Translations under genes and position numbers: made by a program
Shown: in pieces, positions 43,780-52,253 of the stretch
How the letters are laid out: each line of letters begins with the position of its first letter
Position numbering within the stretch: the first letter of the stretch is position 1
The notes under the pieces: generated by a model
The model's input: only the letters and a program-made list of their open reading frames with translations
Databases searched by the model: none
What the model was told of the DNA's origin: nothing
NCBI GenBank assembly: GCA_027484425.1
Contig: JAIXSZ010000010.1
Span: 29,222 to 93,221 of the forward strand
Reading direction: 5' to 3'
Source of the DNA: Sphingobacteriales bacterium
Lineage (GTDB): Bacteria > Bacteroidota > Bacteroidia > Chitinophagales > Chitinophagaceae
Length of the DNA stretch: 64,000 nucleotides

Positions 43780-45803
43780 GCTTTGAAAATATCTTCAAGG
43801 TTACTGATTACTTTTACTGCATCTTCATAGGTATCAGACATTTGGCGAGAACCGCCACTTGCATAGAGTGCGTTTTCGCACTCCCAAATCACATCTTCTA
43901 GCTTTTTCTGTACATCTGCAGGCACTTTTCGTTCGTTCATGGCTTCTGTAGCAGTCTCGCGCGATAGACCTGATAATGGTATAGATAGTTTATCGCTTAG
44001 ATAGAGCCAAATGGCTTTGGACACTTCCTCGTAAAATGGCTTTTTGTTTTGTTGTTGCAGTAATTTTTTTGCAGTAACCAGTCGTTGTAGCGCCACCTTG
44101 TTTGCTCTTTTTCTACGCAGCAGGGTTGTGTCTTTAGATAATTCTTCATCTCTGCGTTTCCAATATACCATTCCGAAATACAAAGCAAGTGGTAGCACGT
44201 AAGCCGACCAATAACTGGCAGTAAACAGCAACGGACTTGATTTGGAATAATACGCAGTAGGAGGTTGCTTCACAATATCGTGAATGTCTTTGTAACTAAC
44301 GTTGTTAGTACCTGGTTTTTGGTTGTCACTTCTCTTTCCGGGAGTTACGTTTAGCTTTATCGGTTCTGTTGTTTCGGTTACGTAGCTATTGGTTTCGGGG
44401 TTGAAGTATGTGAACGATACTGGAGGAATTTCGTAGTCTCCAGCATTTTGTGGAGTGATTACATAAGTGATTATTTTAGAGCCAGTTATTGTAGTGCTTC
44501 TTCCAGTAATAGTATCTATGGTTACTGGGTCATAAGTGTTGAGCCCATTAGGTAGGTTTAGTTTAGGGGCTTCTATTAGTTTCAGATTTCCACTGCCAGT
44601 TATGTTGAGTGTAAGCGTAGCTACATCATCAGTAGTCAACGTCTTTTTATCCATCTTGCTAGTTATAGTAAACTTACCCACTGCGCCTCCGAAATCATCG
44701 GGTTTGTCTTGGTCAGGTAGCGGAGTTACTGTTATTTTCACTGGGCTACTTTTAAGGTGTACCTGCACATCTTTGTAAGCCATAGTGTTGTAGAAGGTAT
44801 TGTTGAAGAATGGGTCGTTCATCATCAATGTGCCTGCACCAAATGGGTCGAACATATCAGACATTTTGCGGCGAACTTGTTGCACTATTCTTGCAACTCC
44901 TTTTGCCTCAGCAGGGTCTAGTTCCAAATTGCCTGTTTGCTGTGGAAAAAGTGCTGATTTTTTTAGCAAAAAAACCTGGTATTTTTTGCCGTCCAGTACT
45001 TCTTCAGTTGGTTTCATTTGTTTGGGTATTTCAAAATCCTGAGTCCAGAAACCATTTAGAGATGGGAGCTTAGAAATGCCCATTTGCATAGGTATGCGAG
45101 AGTACAATTTGTAACTTATAGTGACTTGCTCACCTATTTTTACTTTGTTTTTATCCGCAGTGACTTTTATGAAAAGATCTTTTTTTATTTCAGCATCATT
45201 CACTGGTGGTTCAGGATCGCTTGGTGTGGGCTGAGCAGGAGCTTGCCTACCACGTTGCTGTTGCATTTGCTGCATTTGCATTTGTTGCATCTGCTGCATT
45301 TGTCGCATTAGTGCAAGTACATCGTCATCGCCAGCAAAAGGGTCGTATCCTCTTGATCTTCTTTGCTGTTGCTGTTGTTGTACCACCGATCCAGGCACAA
45401 CCTGAATAGTTAGCGCATTAGACTGATATTGATGACCAGCAGCATCGCGCGCAGTGATAGGAGGTATTGTGAATGTACCTTCTTTGCGCGGTTGTATCAC
45501 ATAGGTTAATGAAAGACTCTGGGATGTTACCACTTTGTTGCCTGTAATAGATGTGTTGGAGCTCTGCGACTGATAAGGACCACCGACTATAATAAAGTCA
45601 GCATCAGATGGGTTTGTTACAGATTGCAGGTTTTGAGCATCTCTGATAGTGTACTGCACCTCCACCTGATCTTTTACGCCTACCTTATTAGCACCAGCTA
45701 CAGCCGTAAAGACAACATTTTGCGCATCAGCAACGTGGAATGCACTTGTAAGTAAGAGCAATACTAATGAATACCGCCACATAAAGTAATTAATGCATTT
45801 CAT
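43776..45803 (-). CDS. BatD-family protein
   Basis: The protein starts at ATG 45803 (MKCINYFMWRYSLV), which carries the signal peptide. A frame beginning five codons earlier would overlap the promoter box. Its roughly 675 residues show a BatD-type beta-sandwich region (VFTAVAGANKVGVKDQVEVQYT), a Gln/Met-rich low-complexity run (QQQQQRRSRGY and MQQMQQMQMQQMQQQRG), a further beta region, one membrane helix near 540 and a cytoplasmic helical tail with LSGLSRETATEAM. It ends overlapping batE. The family is linked to oxygen tolerance by Bacteroides genetics, but its molecular job is unclear. Confidence 0.9.
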   Translation of the reverse strand: MKCINYFMWRYSLVLLLLTSAFHVADAQNVVFTAVAGANKVGVKDQVEVQYTIRDAQNLQSVTNPSDADFIIVGGPYQSQSSNTSITGNKVVTSQSLSLTYVIQPRKEGTFTIPPITARDAAGHQYQSNALTIQVVPGSVVQQQQQQRRSRGYDPFAGDDDVLALMRQMQQMQQMQMQQMQQQRGRQAPAQPTPSDPEPPVNDAEIKKDLFIKVTADKNKVKIGEQVTISYKLYSRIPMQMGISKLPSLNGFWTQDFEIPKQMKPTEEVLDGKKYQVFLLKKSALFPQQTGNLELDPAEAKGVARIVQQVRRKMSDMFDPFGAGTLMMNDPFFNNTFYNTMAYKDVQVHLKSSPVKITVTPLPDQDKPDDFGGAVGKFTITSKMDKKTLTTDDVATLTLNITGSGNLKLIEAPKLNLPNGLNTYDPVTIDTITGRSTTITGSKIITYVITPQNAGDYEIPPVSFTYFNPETNSYVTETTEPIKLNVTPGKRSDNQKPGTNNVSYKDIHDIVKQPPTAYYSKSSPLLFTASYWSAYVLPLALYFGMVYWKRRDEELSKDTTLLRRKRANKVALQRLVTAKKLLQQQNKKPFYEEVSKAIWLYLSDKLSIPLSGLSRETATEAMNERKVPADVQKKLEDVIWECENALYASGGSRQMSDTYEDAVKVISNLEDIFKA

Positions 45804-45815
45804 TTGAGGTGAGTA

Positions 45816-45823
45816 CAAAAATA
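45816..45823 (-). promoter_or_regulatory. -7 box (TATTTTTG) of the batD-batE pair
   Basis: An exact TAnnTTTG match on the minus strand ends 12 bases before the ATG at 45803 and so supports that start. Confidence 0.6.
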
Positions 45824-45981
45824 CTTTTAATCGTTGTGGCTAGTTGTTTGGTAGGGTTAAAGCTACGTTAAAACGTAATATTATAAGTTACCATTAACAG
45901 GTTGAACCTGATTTCGCATTTCACTGATAATGAGACTGTTAAAAGCTGTTAAAATAGCATACAGGGCATGTTTTCTGGTGC

Positions 45982-47355
45982 TTATTTGTAGATCAGCATA
46001 TTGATGCCTGCGTATAAATTAATGCCGTATTGACTGCGAGATATAATGGCTAACATATCGTCGCTGCCCACAAAAAAACCACGATAGAAAAAACCAACTC
46101 CAGTTTTGAAACTGTTGGAAAGCGTACTGTAGGTAAGTGGTACTCCTACGCTCATTTTTTTTGTTTCATATCTGGGTGTAATAGTAAATTGGTTGTAAAA
46201 TGAGTTACCTAACACTTGTCTATTGGCTAGGTTAACAAGTAGGGAGAAGTTAAGGAAATATTCTTTTTGTAAATGCAAATCACTAGCTAGCATAAGACGA
46301 GTAGGCATATTCAGTTTTACACTTTTTTTGGTTATTTCCACTTTGTAGCCATTTGCCACTACATAGTTGCGCATGTTTTCAAAGTTCTTTACGTTGGTTA
46401 TTATGTTAGAACTCTTAAGGTTTCCTTCACCGCTAATACGCTCATTAGTGCTTACTTTTTCGTTATATATAATACTTCCTACATCGCACAAAGCCAAAGA
46501 AAACCTTGATTTGTATCGTTCAGTTTTTTTACTGTCTGCTGGTTTGTATTCGTACACAAGCCCTAAGTCGCCACCCACACCTCTACCAAAGTTTCCATTA
46601 GATATGGCCGTAATGAAACCTTTAGATATATCATTTCCCTGAGCGTTTCTGGTATTTAAGATATTGCTCATGTAGGTAAGGTCAGTATTGCTTGCAAAAA
46701 ATGTATTATTGCCTTTAGTGAACCTTACATCCATGTTGTTGCCCTGCAGTGCCACATAGGCAATACCACCTAAATATCTCAAAGTAGCACCACCTTTCAG
46801 TTTATGAGGTCCTTTTTTGTACAGTACGCCAGCATAGGTTACACCTAGCTCGCTCCACAGGTTTAGCGTATACACAAAGTCTTTTAGTGAGTTTTGATTG
46901 TTTTCTGTTGGTACATAAGTAGGGTCGTTTAACGATCTGAAAAGTGTTTGGTCGAAGTCATTAAACTGGTTCATAGCCCTGAGACGGGTGGTGAACGCTA
47001 TGCTATTGTTTTTATCAAGTCTTAGCATCATGCAGGGGCCGGTTATATTCATAAAGGGTGCCATCATACTCACACTACTGTTGTTAGAGTATCTGAACAT
47101 GTTATTACTTTTTCCATCTCCTACAGCAACTTTGAAACCTGCTCTGGCACTTATGGCGCCAGCATTGTTGTCTGCACCATAGGAAATACCCGCAAATGTG
47201 ATAGATTTTAACTCTCTACTTTCGGCTATATTGGCTGGGTTTAAGAAAATACCATTGATGCTACCCCAGTTATTATTGGCTATACCCATGTTATGCTGAG
47301 CAATAGTTGCATTTGCCGTTCCAAAAGCTATTAAACCAAGTATAAGTTTTTTCAT
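45982..47355 (-). CDS. Outer-membrane protein of the DUF5723 type
   Basis: The 457-residue exported protein begins MKKLILGLIAFGTANATIAQ (signal peptide). The mature part starts HNMGIANNNWGSINGIFLNPANIAESR, typical of the Bacteroidota DUF5723 outer-membrane family, followed by a run of predicted barrel strands with alternating hydrophobic residues. The C-terminus is INLYAGINMLIYK. The function is unknown. It resembles porin-like proteins that often sit beside gliding or surface genes, but nothing here says what it carries. Gap to the porin gene is 139 bp, so co-transcription is possible. Confidence 0.82.
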   Translation of the reverse strand: MKKLILGLIAFGTANATIAQHNMGIANNNWGSINGIFLNPANIAESRELKSITFAGISYGADNNAGAISARAGFKVAVGDGKSNNMFRYSNNSSVSMMAPFMNITGPCMMLRLDKNNSIAFTTRLRAMNQFNDFDQTLFRSLNDPTYVPTENNQNSLKDFVYTLNLWSELGVTYAGVLYKKGPHKLKGGATLRYLGGIAYVALQGNNMDVRFTKGNNTFFASNTDLTYMSNILNTRNAQGNDISKGFITAISNGNFGRGVGGDLGLVYEYKPADSKKTERYKSRFSLALCDVGSIIYNEKVSTNERISGEGNLKSSNIITNVKNFENMRNYVVANGYKVEITKKSVKLNMPTRLMLASDLHLQKEYFLNFSLLVNLANRQVLGNSFYNQFTITPRYETKKMSVGVPLTYSTLSNSFKTGVGFFYRGFFVGSDDMLAIISRSQYGINLYAGINMLIYK

Positions 47356-47494
47356 AGGTCTATTTTTTCTAACTGCATATCCACCTTTGTTATACTTAGA
47401 TCATACACAAAAGATAATGGATTGTCGAAAGTACAAAAAATATTTCTGCTGATTTGCCAGCAAACCCAAAGTAAGTAAGGAGATATTACACGAT

Positions 47495-49585
47495 TTAATT
47501 CACCATAGCCCAACTAAAACCAAATCGAAGCATAGTGTTAGGTGTGGCATATACAGGGACATACTCTTTGTCTGTATTGCTATAGTTTGATATAGGTACT
47601 CCTGCATACAGCACTGCATTTCGGGCAAATCGCTGTTGTAAATTGTCTACCATTAAAAAGGCTCTGAATCTCTTGATTCGGAAGTTGAGAAAGGCAGAGA
47701 GTTCAGGGGTATTGGTAATGTTTATTTGATTTTGGTTGTAAAACCTATTCATTACAGCACTGTAACCTGCAGGGTTGTAGGCAGTATTGTATCTGCCTTC
47801 TACTCCCAATACTATTTTGATGGCGTTTTTGAATAATGCCCGTTCAAAACTAAACTGATGTCTGCCCATTAAAGAAGGAATATTTACAGGTAAGCTGCTA
47901 TCTGCCAACTGATAAACTAGTTCATTGTCGAGGTAGAAGTTTCCCATTCTAAAAACTTTTCTTACCCACACCTGGGGTACAGAAAAGGGTAGGGTATACT
48001 GCGCTGGCAACTGGTTGCTGCTTAGGTAAATGTAATTATTGAGTAAGTACAATCCAGCACCTCCCTGTAGTCTCAGCTTACTGTAGCTTACCATCGCGTA
48101 CAAATTTGTTACGCTTTCTGTAGAGAGATTAAAGTTATTGTACGAATAAACATTCTGGTAAGTGCTGTAGTTGTAAGGTGCACTACCCAATTGTTGGCTA
48201 AAGCCAGCAGTGAAGAATGTCTTATTGTTGGTAGCTTGTTTGCTGATACTGGCATTGAGCAAGAAATTACCAGCATATTGGCCTGCGAATAAAAAACGTG
48301 TTGCCGCCTGATACTCCCAAGCACCAAGCGTAGCAGCTTCTCGTTTTATTTGTCCTTCTAGGTAGCTGCTGGCTATGCTTCTGCGGTCATAACCGGTTTT
48401 GAAGTAGGGACTATCGGTAGTGAGCTTCGTAACGGGGTCTGAAATAAATTGATCGTATCGTATACCTGCGCCTGCCGTAAATTGTAATTGTTTATCAGTT
48501 TTTCCTATAAACCCGTTGAGTAATATTTTATTGTCTACCCAAAACCACTTTTGTCTTGTAAAAACTGAATCACCACCTGCGCCATAATACCCTGAGCCCT
48601 TATTAGGGAAAGAACGGGTAAACAAAGATGTGTATCTTGTTGAGTCGGGGGTAAGGTCTTTGTATCTGTGCTCTTCTGTGCTTATACTTGTGTTGTGTGT
48701 GATGCTGAATCTAGGTGTGTGTTTGTAAGTATATGCTGCTGTGTCATTGTCATCGAACGTGGTATCGGTATGCCCCCATGAGTAGCTGTTTTGTATCAGA
48801 AACGTAAACTCTCTAAGTACATTAGTAACCGATGAACGAGTAGCACTGTATTGCGCGCTTTGGTATGCTGTATTGATTGTTTTTCTGTTGGTAAACGCAG
48901 CGCTGTCCAGATCTTCAATATTCACAACACCACCATTTTCATCATGCTGTTGAAGGTTATAAACCATAGCAGCATTGAGATGATACCGCTGATTTAAGCT
49001 TTTGTAGTTGGTAGTCAAGTAGAAATTATCGTGGTTGTTCCTTTGTATCTTATAATATCCCGGCGAATTGAGTTTTCTGTATTCCACAGCAAAGTTCCAA
49101 TTGGGTTTTATGTTTTGGGTGTGTAGTATGTTGGCTACATGTTCTTGTCTGCCTGCTGTTTGGTATGAAAAGACTGAATAAGGTCTATCAGTGTTGAAGT
49201 ACTGAAGACTATCAATGTTAAACTTATAGTTGTCGAACACATGGTAACCCAAAGTAGGACCCACACGATTTTCGGGAGTAAAATATAGGTTATTTATTGG
49301 GCTGCCAGGGTTGCCCATGTCCCTTGACCATGGTTGCACAAATGGGCGACGATGATAGTTATGGATATTGGTGTCGGGAGAGCTGAAGTGCAACGAATTG
49401 AGTTTATGAGATGTTATTTTGGCTTCTTCATTTTTCCATTTTCCATTGTTGCTTTTGTCTTTACTTGTGTCTCTAATGGGAGTCATTGGTAGGGTAGATG
49501 GCTGTGCCAGAGTACACAGGCTATAGCTAGCTGCAAGAAGCAGAAGCAGGTAAAAACGAAAAAGTAAAAAGCTCCTATTTTTCAA
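47495..49585 (-). CDS. Putative porin (Bacteroidota porin family)
   Basis: A signal peptide (KNRSFLLFRFYLLLLLAASYSLCTLAQ) and about 650 residues of barrel-type strands with ends in FGFSWAMVN make this a putative porin. The segments TLGYHVFDNYKFN, FAVEYRKLNSPGYYKIQRNNHDNFYL and GQEHVANILH-like region are shared with the family. I chose the TTG at 49585, because a TAATTTTG box (49637-49630) lies inside the longer frame that starts with GTG at 49648; the longer frame would begin before its own promoter. The longer alternative is 717 residues. It sits on the minus strand, divergent from the 49722 gene. Confidence 0.85.
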   Translation of the reverse strand: MKNRSFLLFRFYLLLLLAASYSLCTLAQPSTLPMTPIRDTSKDKSNNGKWKNEEAKITSHKLNSLHFSSPDTNIHNYHRRPFVQPWSRDMGNPGSPINNLYFTPENRVGPTLGYHVFDNYKFNIDSLQYFNTDRPYSVFSYQTAGRQEHVANILHTQNIKPNWNFAVEYRKLNSPGYYKIQRNNHDNFYLTTNYKSLNQRYHLNAAMVYNLQQHDENGGVVNIEDLDSAAFTNRKTINTAYQSAQYSATRSSVTNVLREFTFLIQNSYSWGHTDTTFDDNDTAAYTYKHTPRFSITHNTSISTEEHRYKDLTPDSTRYTSLFTRSFPNKGSGYYGAGGDSVFTRQKWFWVDNKILLNGFIGKTDKQLQFTAGAGIRYDQFISDPVTKLTTDSPYFKTGYDRRSIASSYLEGQIKREAATLGAWEYQAATRFLFAGQYAGNFLLNASISKQATNNKTFFTAGFSQQLGSAPYNYSTYQNVYSYNNFNLSTESVTNLYAMVSYSKLRLQGGAGLYLLNNYIYLSSNQLPAQYTLPFSVPQVWVRKVFRMGNFYLDNELVYQLADSSLPVNIPSLMGRHQFSFERALFKNAIKIVLGVEGRYNTAYNPAGYSAVMNRFYNQNQINITNTPELSAFLNFRIKRFRAFLMVDNLQQRFARNAVLYAGVPISNYSNTDKEYVPVYATPNTMLRFGFSWAMVN

Positions 49586-49629
49586 AATTGTAAATGTGTG
49601 CCATCGTATACAGGTGGATAGCTGAAAAG

Positions 49630-49637
49630 CAAAATTA
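49630..49637 (-). promoter_or_regulatory. -7 box (TAATTTTG) ahead of the putative porin
   Basis: An exact TAnnTTTG match on the minus strand, 44 bases before the TTG at 49585. It argues against the longer GTG start at 49648. Confidence 0.45.
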
Positions 49638-49721
49638 ACAACTAGCACCCGAATTATTTTGTGCCATTCTGGTTTTAACTAATTTATGTTTTGGTTAGTT
49701 AATTTGTACTAGGTTTATGTC

Positions 49722-50489
49722 ATGAAATTCCGCTGTGTGTTGTGCGTATTATGTTTGTTGTTACTTCTAGGTAACTACAGGCGTAGCACTGCGCAGTCTG
49801 TGCTGCCTGGTATAAATGCTGCAGTTGACAGTGGGAGGGTGAAATTGCGATGGATATGTCAATACGATGGTGTAAAATCGATAACAGTAAAACGTTCGGT
49901 GGATAGCAATTATAACTTTGCAACTATTGGTAATGTAAAAATTGTAGCTAAAGGTGAACAGTATTTTATAGATTATGCTCCTGCAACTGGTGTTGGGTAT
50001 TACAAATTAAGTATTGTTTTCAATTCTGGGTTGTCCTGGAGCAGCAATACTTGCAAGGTTGCGGTTGATAAATCAAAATTACTGCAGCATACCACAACTA
50101 CAGTTGGTGGACCACCTACTTCAGATGGCAATAGATCAGAAATTACTTCAGATGGCATAGTTAATATGTTGCCCGCTCACTACAGTTTTAGGGTTTCGTA
50201 CCCCGACTTGGACATGAACGATGCTTCTTTTATAATACCTAAGTTTGTTGCTACTCACAAGGTGTTTGGTCATGTTGTAATAAAGGTGCCAGTCATGGAT
50301 TTTAAGCAATACCGGTATTCTATTCGGTTTTTTGATTTGAAAGGCTGTAGTGTTGCAGATATTCCACACCTCAAGTTGCCGGAGGTCATAATTGATAAAA
50401 GAAATTTTGGACGCAGTGGCAACTATAAATTCGTACTGAGACGAGATGGTATTTTGCTTGAATCGGGATATGTAAAAGTAGCGATGTAG
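49722..50489 (+). CDS. Exported protein of unknown function
   Basis: The 255-residue protein has a signal peptide (MKFRCVLCVLCLLLLLGNYRRSTAQ) and a beta-rich mature part. One segment (RVKLRWICQYDGVKSITVKRSVDSNYNFATIG...YYKLSIVFNSG) has the look of an Ig-like or fibronectin-like strand series, and the rest (HYSFRVSYPDLDMNDASFIIPK) is also strand-like. I do not recognise a named family. It stands alone, divergent from the putative porin, and convergent with the 50494 gene whose stop is four bases away. Confidence 0.72.
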   Translation: MKFRCVLCVLCLLLLLGNYRRSTAQSVLPGINAAVDSGRVKLRWICQYDGVKSITVKRSVDSNYNFATIGNVKIVAKGEQYFIDYAPATGVGYYKLSIVFNSGLSWSSNTCKVAVDKSKLLQHTTTTVGGPPTSDGNRSEITSDGIVNMLPAHYSFRVSYPDLDMNDASFIIPKFVATHKVFGHVVIKVPVMDFKQYRYSIRFFDLKGCSVADIPHLKLPEVIIDKRNFGRSGNYKFVLRRDGILLESGYVKVAM

Positions 50490-50493
50490 AATA

Positions 50494-51123
50494 CTAACCA
50501 TTGGTGTTTTCGTCATATTCTTGGAGCATTTCTTCCCATTCGGGGCCCAATTTCAAAGACGCTCCTGTGTATATTTTCATCATTTGAACCATCTTTTCTG
50601 CATCCCAAGAGTACACACCGGGAGCAAAGTACACACGTCCACTTGGTGTGTCGAAATACATATTTCCTTCATGATGCAGGCTTTGTATCAGGTGTTCTTG
50701 GGTTTCGAAACCAAAGTAATCGAAAGATTTCCCTTTCAGTGGGTGGTCTGTTTTGGGAGTTTTACCCTCATAGTGAAGCATACCTATGTTGTGCCATTCA
50801 AATCTGTTTATCTTTCTTGACAATAGTGTTTTTCTAACTATTGTAAGGTAATTATTGTCTAACAGCAATTGTTCTCGGTATAGTATCCTAGCGAGAAACC
50901 TATATGCCGCCAACAAGTAAAGAACAGCAGAACCAGCGGCCGCAATCCAGTTTATTATATTATTTCTAAATGGTATAGATTGAAGTAGGAATACAGTAGC
51001 CATTCCAGACGTAAGGAAAAATTCTGAGATGTATAATGCCAATATGCGCTTGGCTATTTTGTTGCCCAGCGTTATTTGAAGTGATTTGTCTCCCCAGTGG
51101 TATGTAATATTGTGTTTGTTCAT
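50494..51123 (-). CDS. Predicted membrane protein of unknown function
   Basis: The 209-residue protein has two hydrophobic helices, about residues 28-50 (LALYISEFFLTSGMATVFLLQ) and 56-81 (WIAAAGSAVLYLLAAYRFLARIL). The C-terminal 120 residues are soluble (LLDNNYLTIVRKTLLSRKINRFEWHNIGMLHYEG), with a strand pattern like small PH-type domains seen in bacterial membrane proteins (inference). No catalytic motif is visible. It follows lipB by 55 bp on the same strand and could be co-transcribed. Confidence 0.72.
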   Translation of the reverse strand: MNKHNITYHWGDKSLQITLGNKIAKRILALYISEFFLTSGMATVFLLQSIPFRNNIINWIAAAGSAVLYLLAAYRFLARILYREQLLLDNNYLTIVRKTLLSRKINRFEWHNIGMLHYEGKTPKTDHPLKGKSFDYFGFETQEHLIQSLHHEGNMYFDTPSGRVYFAPGVYSWDAEKMVQMMKIYTGASLKLGPEWEEMLQEYDENTNG

Positions 51124-51178
51124 TTTAGGTTTACATAGCTATAACGCTAATGCTTGATAAGGTATTGTATGTGGATGG

Positions 51179-51910
51179 TTATTTTAGTTTTAGTAATGGT
51201 GTCAGTATTTCTGCTTCAAAAACCTCTTCCATTTTTTCTATTAGTTTAATTTTCACTTCGGCTTCATCTACTTCGTTGCCAAGTTCTTTTTGCATGGAGG
51301 TAACAGTTTTATCTGCAATACCACAAGGTACTATGTAGTCAAAATATTTTAGATCTGTGTTTACGTTGAGTGCGAATCCATGCATTGTTACCCATCTACT
51401 GCACCTAACACCCATAGCACATATCTTTCTGGCTTTGCCAGGCATGTCAGCATCGAGCCATACACCTGTTGACCCCTGCAGTCTTCCTGCTACAATGCCA
51501 TAGTCTGCCAACATGCGAATCATTACTTCTTCTAGGTTGCGCATATATTTACCCAGGTCAGTAACAAAATGCTCCAAATCCAATATGGGATAGCCGACTA
51601 TTTGGCCTGGTCCATGATAAGTAATATCACCACCTCTATTAGTTTTGAAAAAAGACACATTCAATTCCTTCAATCGTGTATCGTTTACCAGTAAGTTCTC
51701 CATATGTCCACTTTTGCCAAGTGTATAAACATGCGGGTGACTGCAAAATAATAGATGGTGTTTTGTATTAAGGTTGTAGTGAGTTACAGTATTTTGAGTA
51801 CTGTACCATTCAGATTTAATATTGAGGTTGTCTTTTAGTAACCTTTCCTGATAGTCCCATGCAGATTGATAGGCAACTTCACCTAAATCCTCAAAATATA
51901 TTGTCTTCAT
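51179..51910 (-). CDS. lipB: Octanoyltransferase
   Basis: The 243-residue enzyme moves octanoyl groups from acyl carrier protein to lipoyl domains. Hallmarks are RGGDITYHGPGQIVGYPIL (binding site), the Lys in ARKICAMGVRCSRWVTMHGFALNVNTDL, and the catalytic Cys in IVPCGIADKTVTSM. The start at 51910 gives a normal length for the family. TATTTTCG, one mismatch from the -7 box, lies about 25 bases upstream. lipA is not in the window. Confidence 0.94.
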   Translation of the reverse strand: MKTIYFEDLGEVAYQSAWDYQERLLKDNLNIKSEWYSTQNTVTHYNLNTKHHLLFCSHPHVYTLGKSGHMENLLVNDTRLKELNVSFFKTNRGGDITYHGPGQIVGYPILDLEHFVTDLGKYMRNLEEVMIRMLADYGIVAGRLQGSTGVWLDADMPGKARKICAMGVRCSRWVTMHGFALNVNTDLKYFDYIVPCGIADKTVTSMQKELGNEVDEAEVKIKLIEKMEEVFEAEILTPLLKLK

Positions 51911-52253
51911 ATCGAATTCGCAATTTACGAAAATATCTCTGTCGAATGTTATCTCTATATTATTCTTAATGCTTTAATCAGGCAGATTCGAGTGATAAAA
52001 AGCAATATGTATAATTATTTTGATTTTATAATTTTTATTTGATCAACGTCTTAATCCACAAATAATTAGTCTTCTGCGCAGAAATAAAATTGTTAAAATT
52101 GTAAGCAAATACTTATTTTTATCACAGTATTGTAGCTTAAAGTTAATATTCAGTTAGCATTTCTTTTCAAAAGGTGCGCTGGTATTGGCTTTTAGTGAAT
52201 TATAGTTATGTATTTCAAATTACGCAATGTTAGGAAACAATAAATACAGAGTT
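51911..52253. other. AT-rich spacer ahead of the giant repeat-protein gene
   Basis: The stretch between the divergent lipB and giant genes is AT-rich and has no gene, tRNA or strong hairpin that I can see. It must hold both promoters. No full TTTG/TAnnTTTG pair is visible on the plus strand. Confidence 0.5.
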
